Positions 13,801 through 25,800 of a stretch of DNA of 64,000 nucleotides are shown piece by piece. Each line of letters starts with the position of its first letter. The stretch's first letter is position 1. This DNA is from Branchiostoma floridae (taxonomy: Eukaryota > Chordata > Leptocardii > Amphioxiformes > Branchiostomatidae). The notes under the pieces were generated by a model, which was not told where the DNA came from, made no database searches, and was given only the letters and a program-made list of their open reading frames with translations. Location: positions 29,304,908 through 29,368,907 of the forward strand of contig NC_049979.1 of NCBI RefSeq assembly GCF_000003815.2. The letters run 5' to 3'. Both the position numbers and the translations under genes were made by a program.

Positions 13801-16800
13801 TAAATGCCAATGAACTGTGGTAACGTAAATTACAGAATCTCTAACATTTGGAGGAAAGCCGAATAGTGTACATACTGGCTCTATTTGAACTGATCAGGTC
13901 ATGTTCGTCTATAATGCTGGACCTCTTATCTTCATGTTGCTAACTCAGAGTAGCAAAAAAGTGTATCTTTGTTATCCGGAATACCCGAATAATCTTGTTC
14001 GTCCTGTACCCACCCGGACTCTGCGGAAGACACCCAAGATATGCAAGGTCTCTATCTTGGCGGGGTCTATTTAAATACATGCTAAGTAACAAAGGATTCA
14101 CGCAATCAAACGCTCTAGGTCAGAACCGCTTCGTCCTCGCGTCCTTTAATCAAGTCTTTGGGAATAGCAGGACATGATGCGATGGCAACATGCACCAGAT
14201 GGACTGGGCCTTTCTAGCACAAGCTTTCGATATTGGAAAGACAACAAACTAAAACACCAGTTATCGCACTTCTTATAAAACATTTTTTAATGTCAGGAAA
14301 ATTTTTGTTCGTGGAACAAACACAATGTCACATCAATACAGAATGAATGTGCTACCTAACAAAATGTCCATCCATACACCTTATATCGTGTGGTTAACTA
14401 ATACTGGCAGAAAGAACTGTGTAATATGTGTATAACAAGGCTTTTGTTGATGAGCAAGGCTATAAACAACATTATCATATAGCCAGGCGCCGCGGACCAA
14501 TCAGAAGGCCCCGTTCCACGTTGGTTATGACGCCGTAACACAAAGATCCAGGCCAGGCAGGTGGGTTTCGCTCCTCTGATTGGTCAGAATGAATCGACAC
14601 CGGTGCCGGTGTCGATTCATTTTGACCAATCAAAAGTAGCGATACACACAAGAAAGTAAGATATATGCAGGCATTGACCAATAAAAAGGAGCGAAACAAA
14701 TACCAGAGCAGAGGGAATAAGTACAGACTGTAAGGGGAATGGCTCCATCTAACATTGATAATGCGTTTTGTTCGTTCTAAAAAGCCCGCAATGTTTCGGA
14801 TATTTTCTGTGGAAATTTTTGGTTTCAAAATGCAGTGTGTAATCTCCTTACATATGCACGTACCAAAGAACAAATGTGAATTTTCAGAAATTCGATAAAG
14901 AACACACAGGGATGTCGATCTCGGAGATTCGAGGACGAATCTTGAAAAGAAAAGGGGGAGTAGTGTAACAGTGGTGTTCAAGGACTGCTAAACCGAAGAC
15001 GCCTAATGGCTTAAGCCTTTTGGCTGAACGGTTTGCACGTTCGATTTGTGATCCGACTGCCCGGGTTTGGCGTGGGTTCGAATCCCGGGAGTCGGGGTGT
15101 TGTTTCTTTCTGTTCTTACTCGCCCCTCGTATTTCTACATTCCTATGAGAAATGAAAAGTCCCAGCATCGTAAAATTCATTGAAACAGGAACATATAAAC
15201 AGACTGCATTGTGACTCTATGGCAAGCCAAGCCCACCTACAGTAACATTACAGCAGATAATACGTCTTTGGTTGATGTGCTCTTGCTGAACATCCGATGA
15301 CATGTTGAAGAAAAAAAATGGTAACGTAAATCATATGGTAACGTAAATTATATTTATGCTTTTAATGATAAATAAAATTTTAACAAACAGCTCTGGAAAG
15401 ATTAACTCTGCAGGCAATTACTTATCTGGGAGCATTCTTTCCTATGAGTACAAAAGTAATGATCTTTCTATACATTCTAAGGGACTTATTATGGTAACGT
15501 AAATTATATCAAAAAAGTGACAAACGGCCTGAGATTGGCGGTTATAGTCATGTTTCCAACATTCGTGTTTTATGTGTTCTGTCATTTGTTTGTTACGCAA
15601 CACCACTGTTTAGCAGATAAAACAGTGAAAAAATTATCGGAAAATGTCTTTTCGTAAGCGAATTACACCCAACAGAAGTTCGGTAACGTAAATTATACAA
15701 AAGTTGGCGACAAGAATAAAACGGCATCTGACGTAAAAAGGTCGTCTGCTGGACAAGTTCATCAACACGTGACAAGCCGGCCTAAGTGGTTGATGTAAAT
15801 TTTGACTGAAAATTTAAAGAACTACCGTCTTTTAATTATCAGAATGCCACGATATTCACCTTTATAGCATTTCCGACACGTGTTTTTAGCGTGTTTCTAA
15901 GCAAAACCTTACCCGGGACGACCAAAAGGCAACTAACAATGGTGGGAAAACATTGCTTAGCATATTACTATCATGTACTTGTAACGGAAAAGGGCAAAAT
16001 ACGTAGTCATTGTGTCTTTAAAGAAAACTGTGGTCCGCTGCTTATGTGAGACAGCAATTTGCCCCTTTAACGAGGAATGGGCGAGAAATGTGTTTTTTTT
16101 ACGTCATTTCTTTCAGAATCGTTAGCAAAACTGTTGCTAAGGCCGTTGCTAAGGGTGTACTCAGTCATGTTTCAAGCCAAAACAGCAGAGAGTCAAGTTC
16201 TCTGACGCGTGATTTTGCTCCTGTCATCTTGTAAATCATACTTAACTGTGAAAAATATCATAATTGATTGGAAATGTTAATTTGGGCTCTACATGGGGGT
16301 TATAAGGATACCTGAAAATGAATTACCTTGATTTCACACATTTTTTTACAAATCTTTTGCTCTTTTTCGTCATTTAGTAGATACCTTACTAAGATTCACA
16401 GCATATATGTAGTATGTCGTACACAATGAAAAAGGCTCTGCATGGGGGTTACCAGGGCACCACATATGTGACACCGTTTAAAGGGGCATTCCACTCCAAA
16501 AGGGGTTGGTATTTTCCAATAGATAATGTGTCAATGAATAGTATAATCAGCCGAATTTTGTGGAATTCACCTTGGGATGAATTGCGCGATATGTGTTTGG
16601 AAAACAATATGACACTCAGTAAACCCATGCAGACCCTACACATGCATTCCCTAAACGCATAGACACTTTGTTTATCGTGCATATTTTCGGAATAAATGAG
16701 GATCGCTAAGCACACCGAGAAGGCAAATTGCTCATAATATAGCAAAGAACACATAACAAGACGAGATTTCTTTGCGATCCTGAAATTAGTTTTGTAACCT

Positions 16801-19800
16801 CACCTAAAAGTTTTGCATTGTATTCAGCCATAGGATTAATTCAATTAGAGGGTACTTGGGGAGTTTGGTAGAAGACTGAATGCTTTTGAGGCACATGAAG
16901 CAACTGGGTACTTGATCATATAATGTGAAGACGTATGCATTTATTACTTCCTAAAATTAATATCTATCGGAAAATAACACTCCCGTGTGAAGTGGAATGC
17001 CCCTTTAATACACAGGATACGTAGCTGCAGGACTGTGTCATGCATATTGAAAATTTATCTAGAAACAAGACCACAAAAAAGGTCAAGAACAAGGCTACTC
17101 TGGGATGAACACAAGTATATTGTACTTTTCTTGATCAAGTTCTTTGACACATAATTTTGCTACTCTTATCTTGATAGAATTGTGACAGTCTTTTTCACTT
17201 TAATTTGTACATATGAGCACCTTCAAAAATATGATTGTATGAGAAACCAGGCATACTATGCTGAGGTCGGAAGATCGAAGTCGGCCAAATTGAGTAATCC
17301 TTTGTGATAGGTATGTGGAACTATGAACAGCCATATGATAAACCCTCGAGTGTTTCCGTTATTGAGGCCTGGGCCGCCCTAAGAGGCCCTTAAAAATCAA
17401 ACAATTTATTGCCGAAAATTACTGAAATTACGATGGCTACCCTCATAGATCTAAATTAATATAATAAATGAAGATGTGAAGAAGTTTTGTATTTCCACAT
17501 AGGAAATGGGATCCTTTCTTTTACAGTCCAACAGGTGAGGATAAAGAGGATTTGATTGGATTTGAGAGGATGTAATAGGGGGTTACCTGGTTGACTAAAA
17601 GCAGAGTTTTAATCTCTCAGAATTTTAGTCATTTCCAAGGCGTAATACCTCCCATGCTTCCTCTTTACATTGAAGATAATGCACCTGGTGTATGTATTAT
17701 TGTTGATGGAAAAAGGAAAATCTACTTAATGAAGAAATATTACTTGTCTTACTGGGCCACATAGAAGACGAGCCAGATCAGGGTATTGGCGGCTTTGGGG
17801 GGATTTGGGACCATGATAAATCGGGTACTGAGAGGAGGTAAGTTATGGAGACTTTTGGTATAGCGGTGAAAACCACACATAAACCATCGTGTAAACTTAA
17901 TATGGTCACAATAATGAGAAGGGCTCTGTATGGACAGATAAGATACAGATCTTTTATTTCACAACCCTTGTTTTATTTTCACCCCGTTTCGGTGATCGTC
18001 TGTCACAATCCTCAGGGCAATTCTGACCGGTGCACTGTACTGCAGCTATAGTCGGTGCTACTTACAGATGCAAATACATCATTGGAAATCAAGCAAGGAC
18101 TGTGAAATACAATAGAAGCCGCTTAATTGCACACCCCATTTGCCAATTAATCGTGTGGTGCAATGATGCGAAGTTATCCAGCTGGACCGCATCAGTTCGG
18201 GATTTTGGGATTCCGTGCAATTAACAGAAGTGTGCGGTAATACATTGTACGATTAACTGGCTTCTACTGTAGCCTTTATAAAAGTACAAAAGATGTTTAT
18301 TATCTACGTACAAGATGTTTGAGAAGAAGGGCATTGTCACAAAGGAACACAAGCGTCGACTATATTTACCGATAGTGTTGAATAGTTCTAGTTAATTGCA
18401 CGGAATCCCCAAATCCCAAACCTTTAAATTTGCAGTTCGGCTAGATAACTTCGCATTATTGCACCATGCGAATAATTGCACAAAATTTGCTGGCAAATGG
18501 GATGTGCAATTCAGCGACTTCTGCTGTATCAAGAAATAAATGCAAAAGCTCATGCAAGTAGGTGGGGAAAAGCAGTGTTCCAACTGCTGCAAAATTGATA
18601 GCATCAATGAAGACTCACATAAGACAGTATGTTATGAAAAACATGGAGTCTAAACCATTGAAGGCATACAGTCATATGGAGGCATAAGGGCTGTAGAATA
18701 GCCCAACAGACAAAACAAGCAGGTAATGCAAGACAAAAATAGGAAGATGCCAAATCATGGAACTAAAAAGCCTTTGGTGTTGGGGTCAGAGAAGTGGTGA
18801 CCTTTACCACAGTGCCACAGACTAATGACCTTCCAACATTAGGACAATCGCAACACCGGTCGGTAACACACAAGTCACATCACCTCCTTTCTGACAGGAG
18901 ACATGCCCATTTTCTTACATTGTATGAAATATCTAATGTATGTATGATCGTTCCCTCTGACCAGTATCTCAGACATGCCCAACGTTAAACCAGAGGAAAT
19001 CTGACTTGTGACTTACACACTTGATTCAAAATGTCAGTTCATTCCGACCAAGGACGTTATGTTCTTGCATGGCAGGCACTGTGAAATATGTATACACTAA
19101 CATATTGACTACAGTCATCTTGTTGTAATGTTTGAAGACTTCACTTTTTGCGAACTGGCAAAAACCTAAGGCCTCAAAGCTATTAAAGGCAACTAAAACG
19201 TATATCAGACCATTTTCATATGCCCGTTACACACTCGTTCTCATTGAAATATCGAATATGGCATTTTTTGGTCGAAAAATAAATCGGCTTTATTTTCAGT
19301 GAAAACTACGTGGTTGTTTAGGAAAATTCCTCCTTTAACCATAGCCAAAAATGGCAAGTTGAACTAATTATTTTCGGCCCCATTGGTAATGCATTACAGG
19401 GCATGTGAACAGTAGACTTTACCCTGTTTTCTTCGAAAGGACTCACCTTGTTGACTACATCATTTAGGTATAAGTGAACGTCCCTCAGAGGAACATTTAA
19501 AAAGTGGGAAGCTTTTTTACACCAGGTCAAAAAGAAAGCTTAGACAGCATCGAACAATGGTAACGTTTGTTACAGTCATTTCTGTACAACATTTTGTTAA
19601 GCAAGGTGGGATACAAATGATAGTCAACAACCCTTTCTTGTTTCTTTAAAAAGCCAGAAAAACTGTACAGCGTCACAAAAACGATCATTTCTAGTCTTAT
19701 ACGTGGATAATATAACCGTGGCAACCATCGTACTAGTGCTGGTAACGTTTGTTACAGAATCTGGCGACAGGCATGAACCACCTCACACAGCCTCCAAGAT

Positions 19801-22800
19801 CAGTGACAGGAGCGATCTGACGTGATCGGTCAGAGGGCCTGGATAGCTAGTTTCACCTACCGAACTATCATTCTGGAAACTGAATTGTTACATTTTTGGC
19901 TACTATTTGAATTCTTCGTTTCTTCTCAGGCGACAGCCATATTTTAGGGGGTGAAATCCCACCCGTGGCTATAATAATCTTCTAAGCCATCAACCAATAC
20001 GAATGTTGTTGTGCATCATTTGTAAAACATTACAGGGGTTGTGGAAAAGTGAAGGAACCAGTGATGTTGTCTATAATTTGCTCCATATCAAGGCGTAAAG
20101 TCAGGCGACAGCATTTCGACATTTAAATGAGAACGAGCCTACAGGCTCAATGACAAAGAAAATTCCCTTAGGCATTGGAGACCATCCTAGTTCTAGGCAC
20201 ATGCACATGTGGAAACTTGTAGGTTGTAAGTTTTGTAATCTTTACAACAGTGTAGAAAAAGGCATCGGTAGTTTTGTATCCAGTGTGTCAAGTTTTACAA
20301 GCCTGCCAGAATCTTCAGTTAGCTACGTTTTACACCATATATTACACTGCTCCATTCTAACGGGTCTCCATACATGAAAATTTTGTTATAGACTTTGTTT
20401 TTGGTTTGCCCTTATGTTAACAAATGAATGGTCAGGCATAATAACACACCATTAGACTAAGTGTGTTGCAGTTTGTCCAACGCAGCAAACCTGCACTGCA
20501 CCTGATATATAGTCAATGAGGTTATATAGACATGTCTAGATATGCCTATACATGTCGATACAACCTCGCTCCTTTATAATGTATAACATCATTGATCAAG
20601 AAAAGTACAATATACTTGTATTCATCCCAGAGTAACCTTGTTCTTGACCTTTTGTTATGGTCTTGTTTCTAGATAAATTTTTAATATGCATGACGCAGTC
20701 CTGCATCCACATATCCTGTGTCACATATGTGGTGCCCCGGTAACCCCCATGCAGAGCCTTTTTCATTGTGTACGACATACTACATATATGCTGTGAATCT
20801 TAGTAAGGTATCTACTAAATGACGAAAAAGAGCAAAAGATTTGTAAAAAAAATGTGTGAAATCAAGGTAATTCATTTTCAGGTATCCTTATAACCCCCAT
20901 GTAGAGCCCAAATTAACATTTCCAATCAATTATGATATTTTTCACAGTTAAGTATGATTTACAAGATGACAGGAGCAAAATCACGCGTCAGAGAACTTGA
21001 CTCTCTGCTGTTTTGGCTTGAAACATGACTGAGTACACCCTTAGCAACGGCCTTAGCAACAGTTTTGCTAACGATTCTGAAAGAAATGACGTAAAAAAAA
21101 CACATTTCTGCATCTGTTACATGTTAAACATTTTAACACGATTCTTTGTACTTCTACTGATGTAATCAGAGTAAAATACTACAGAAAAGTAAGTTCTTTG
21201 CATCAGTTTTGTTGTGGAGTACGATCTGAAACCTCCTTAACAACAGCCTTAGCAACGGCCTTAGCAACGATATTGTCACTACAAGCTGGCAGATGTGTCA
21301 TTCTTCACACATTCATATCTCCGGATTTCATTGATGGATTTCGATCATTTAAAGCTTAATATGCAGAGAAGGATAGGTACGGTAAGTCTAACTCATCAGG
21401 CAAGGCCCCATAGGTAATGTGAATAAATGAACGATATTGGAAAGTAAAGTATATATTTTTCACCAGAAAATCACCAAAAAATATGATTTTAGGCAGTCAT
21501 AATTTCGTGTTGAATCACAATATCAAAAATCAATTGATATTTTTATGATCCTCTTAGCAGGTTCTACCAGCCTGTGTAATTTTCGTGGAAAAATATTGAT
21601 GTTTAATTTTTTGCCCCTCCCCCTTATTGAAGAATCGAAATTTCCAGATCATTTAGGTGGTGATAGGTTTGAAGGGTGATAGCCGGTAGAAAGCTACCAT
21701 ACCAGAATGGCTATCACGTCAAAATATATGCCACAGGCCCTCTACTATTCAAAAATAACAAGGAGAATTTGCCACCCCGGAGGGTACCGATATGTGAAAT
21801 TTGGGGTGCTGGCCCATGGACTACTATAGAGAATATGCTAATTAATTGACCACAAGCAATAAGTTACACATGGTTTTAGTACCCACTGATCTTTATTCAC
21901 ATAATACAGTACTGTACATGTACTGCAATGATTTTACACTATATGTATTAAGAAAACAAAAGCTATAAAAAGTTTTAAATGTTCTACAGTTGATATTGTC
22001 TGAAGAGACCGGTATCGTCATATTTCTTTGATCTTTCGTCTTGTATCCTTTGATACTTCGCCGTCCGTGTGTTCCCTCCCGCGTTCACACGTCAGGTTCG
22101 CCCATTATGCTAATGTGGTACTCACAAGAAAAGTCTCGTCATTTTAGACTTATCTCTTAATAAATGTAAGAATAAAATCCACCATAGTCTGAAGTTCATA
22201 TCATTTTGTCTTTGTAACAATTCATTTAGAAAGTTTTTGTGATAAAAATTAACCTAAGCGATAGTGTATTAGAACGTAACTTTAACGCAATTTACCTCTG
22301 TAATATTGGTGTCGTCTATTGACCTTATATTACCTCGCTTGTCGGCGGGTATGGGTAGCGCCAGTTTACGAAGTTTTGTTTTGAAAATAAATCAAAGAGG
22401 TTTTAAATCCGGCGTAGGGTGACGATACGGCAGCTGTATATGGCCGAACGCGTGCCGAAACATAGATCAGCGGTCCGCGTGGCCGTAATCGGCAGTGTTT
22501 TTGTACCTGCAGGACCGGAAATCGTGTGGTCGTGGCCGCGTTGGACAGGTGGCCGCTAAGCCTATTTCTTAATCATTACGAATCCAAGGGACCGACAAAA
22601 AGTGGCCACTATGGGCAGGTGGCCGTTATGCAAAGGTGGCCGCTAATACAGGTTTGACTGTAAATGATAAACATACTTTCCATTGACACCTCACAAACCT
22701 GTCATGTTAATATGCACATGAAAGAACCACTTAGATTAGTTAGAACCATATCTTGATAATTGTTCTCTTAAACACACACACTCAAACACTCTCTCACACA

Positions 22801-25800
22801 CACACTCTCTCTCACACACACTACACACACATTGTCTCTCTCTCTCTTTCATGCACACCACACACACACACACACACACGAAGGAAAAGTCATCCCCTAC
22901 TTACCACCAGATGAAAAGGATCCCCACACTTGTAAGTTTCCGGATATTCCACCTTTTGGTACTTGCCATAGTCGTACACAGGGTAGGACTGTTGGGGGCT
23001 GTCATAGTACTCTTGGAATGCTGAATCCTGAAAAGGATAAATCAATATAATAAACACCAGGGTACATCAGGCAATGGTTCTAACAGTTATCGACTGTGTG
23101 AAGTAAAATGAAAAGTACAAATTTTACCAGCATTTTCAGGAGTTTACCACGGATCAAAATACTGCACATGGGTGCATATGCACTTTTGTGCCCCTAACAT
23201 TGAATTTGAAGCCGTGCATGAAAGTTTTGACTTTGGGTGCACCTATGAATATAATTGTACTCAAAGTGCTATTTTTTAAAATGCACTTGGCCCAAATTGA
23301 ATTTTGACCCTGTTTTGAAGTTTTTTGCTATATCTCATTTACTTTTAGTACAGAAAAATACTGTATATCTATGATGAACTGCTGTTTTCTTTTGTTGGAT
23401 TTTATTTACTTATTTACTATGTAAATAACTATAATACATGTAAACAGTATTACATGTTAATAATCTTAGTTTGTGGGAAGACTCCTAAAATACCTTAGAA
23501 GTTTCTGATCTACGTATGTAGCTCCCCTGTATCTTCTTTTTCCCTTTTGTAAACAATTGCTTTATTTCTTTTACGTGCATATAATCAACAACAACAAGAA
23601 CAACAACAACAACTTACTCCAAGGTCAACAAACTCTTCAAAGCAGTCAGAGAAGCGGAGCATCCAGCCGACCTTGAACTCAAAGGGACTATCCTGGTCTG
23701 ATGACGACTCACAGGTCACTGGGAAAAAATAGAGTTTAAGTGTAAAGCAATTATGCTTCATTGGGGTAAAGCATCATGCTTTTTCAAGTAGGTAGTAGCA
23801 GGCAATGTGGCTTCACTACGGTTCACGTTTTGGCCAAGTTACACCGGGTCACCTAAGTCTTCTCAATAAATGGGTGGATAAAAGTGCAGAGGATTGACTC
23901 TCCTCAAGCACGGGACCTAAATTATACAACCTACATGTATCTGAGGGACAGCCCAAGGTGTAGAAATGTTCTCATGTTCGCCTGAGCAAAGTGATGCAAG
24001 TCTTGTAATGTGCCTTATATAAAGTTTCTTTCCCAAGAGCACAACATCAAGAATGGTTTCAAACCCAGAACCTCTGCATTTTAGACCAAACACTTTAGCT
24101 ACCAATTGCATAACACAATGCCTCACAAAAATAAATAAGAAAATTTACGACATAATCATAAACTTCTTGATACACAACCATGAATTTTATTACGAGCCAA
24201 CGTTTTGATGACCATCTGTCATCTTCGTCAGGGCTATACTGACTGGTTTACAGTGCACTGGAGCTAGGTGTTACAGGTTCACAGTGCACTGGAGCTAGGT
24301 GTTACAGGTTCACAGTGCACTGGAGCTAGGTGTTACAGGTTCACAGTGCACTGGAGCTAGGTGTTACAGGTTCACAGTGCACTTACCTAGGTGTTACAGG
24401 TTCACAGTGCACTGGAGCTAGGTGTTACAGGTTCACAGTGCACTTACCTAGGTGTTACAGGTTCACAGTGCACTGGAGCTAGGTGTTACAGGTTCACAGT
24501 GCACTGGAGCTAGGTGTTACAGGTTCACAGTGCACTTACCTAGGTGTTACAGGTTCACAGTGCACTTACCTAGGTGTTACAGGTTCACAGTGCACTAGAA
24601 CTATAGATGATGCAGTCCCTGTATAAAGCAGAACCTGTAACAGGTTCACCTAGGTGTTACAGGTTCTCCTCTCACCTGGGTGATACAGAACCTGTAACAC
24701 CTAGCTCCAGCGCAAGTTGTAAACCTGTCAGTATAGCCCTGACAAAGATAACAAATGGTCATTGAAACGTTGGCTCGTAATAGAATTTATGGCTGTGTAT
24801 CAAGAACTTTGTGATTAAGTAGTTTACCAACCTGATGAAATTATTCATGAAATTTACAACATGTTTCTAACAAAGCCTTACCAGGGCTCAAAATACCACC
24901 TGCATATGCAGGGTAGTGCAGGTAAAATTGGAGCTGTGTAGGTATTTCTGGTGACTACCTACAGCTAACCGGCACTGGCCCATGTACTGGGTTTATACAT
25001 AAATGTCCTATAATGTAGCTGTATATACAAATGTAGATTGTCATTAGCTGCATTGACTGTTACTACCTATAAAGTATAAAAGAAAAAAAGCAATGGTTCC
25101 TGAACTATTTTAGTATGATCTAAAATTCCTAAATTCGGATTGGTGCAGGTAAAATTTGTCTGGTGCAGGTAATTTTCAATGTTACCTGCACCAGTGCAGG
25201 TATGTAGAAAAAAGTATTTCGAGCCCTGCTTACAGTTACAGTATAAATACTATAATTAAGCCACAGTACCTGTAATTGCCACAGATGTCTGATTGTACAT
25301 GGTCTTGACGAAGCCAGCATACAGAGGTTGGTTGACATGTTCCCCTGTTACCTATGGCAGATGAGAAAGGAACGTTAGTTTTATAAACACTTCCACAACA
25401 CAAGAAGATATACAACATTCTACTTTGAGCTCCAGGGCTTTCATGTATATGAATTCGAAATATTAAGAGTTTTTCTCATGTAAATTATGCGCCTTACATG
25501 GGTACCCCCTTATATAATCCAACATGGTATGCTTTTATATTACAAGTACTTTGATAAGTAATTCTATGTTAATGATCTTATACTTTGTCATAAAAATACC
25601 AAAAAAAAAACTTTGAAAAAGATACAATAATAAAACACAATCATACATTTTATAACATTTCCAAGCTGCACTCAGCCATACACTCCAGAAGAGGCTACAA
25701 ATTTGCAACTGCAGCATTATAATAAAGGCTGACAATTGCATATTTCTGCTAGATTTTTCAGTTAGGCCAAGGGAAAAAAAGTTGCTTCCAGTGACACGAT

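Larger units (their letters stand above)
13272..16083. mobile_element. Nested element A, 2812 bp, in the left arm
   Basis: Termini CGCCCATTCCTCATTAA and TTAACGAGGAATGGGCG, with AGAA duplicated at 13268-13271 and 16084-16087; the empty site is seen in the right arm (CACATTTCTGCATCTG). Five GGTAACGTAAAT motifs lie inside (13819, 15320, 15337, 15493, 15682). It contains a 54-bp palindrome and a tRNA-like sequence. No transposase was recognised; the 168-codon minus frame at 14475-14981 resembles nothing I know. Confidence 0.75.
12567..21822. mobile_element. Long-inverted-repeat (foldback-type) element, 9256 bp with nested inserts
   Basis: Ends AGTCCATGGGCCAG and CTGGCCCATGGACT, flanked by ACTAT at 12562-12566 and 21823-21827. 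Arms of about 1.2 kb: right arm 20592-21822 is continuous; left arm 12567-17140 matches it once inserts 13272-16083 and 16475-17009 are removed. The arms carry a run of GTTGCTAAGGCC-type repeats. The 3.4 kb spacer shows no transposase frame, only further small elements. Non-autonomous; superfamily not assigned. Confidence 0.8.
12495..22660. mobile_element. CAGTCAAACC-family MITE split by a 9.3-kb insertion
   Basis: The left piece 12495-12566 and right piece 21828-22660 together form one element with ends CAGTCAAACCTGT and ACAGGTTTGACTG and TA on both sides. Relative 34944-35496 is intact and shares the sequence at the break (CTCTATAGAGAA), which fixes the insertion point. It sits in TMEM87 intron 4. 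Confidence 0.75.

Noticed and set aside
14475-14981. 168-codon minus-strand frame as a transposase
   Set aside because: No catalytic motif or recognised similarity; composition looks like chance.
15010-15100. Functional tRNA-Leu/Ser gene
   Set aside because: Box B is perfect but acceptor and T stems do not pair properly and it sits within a transposon.
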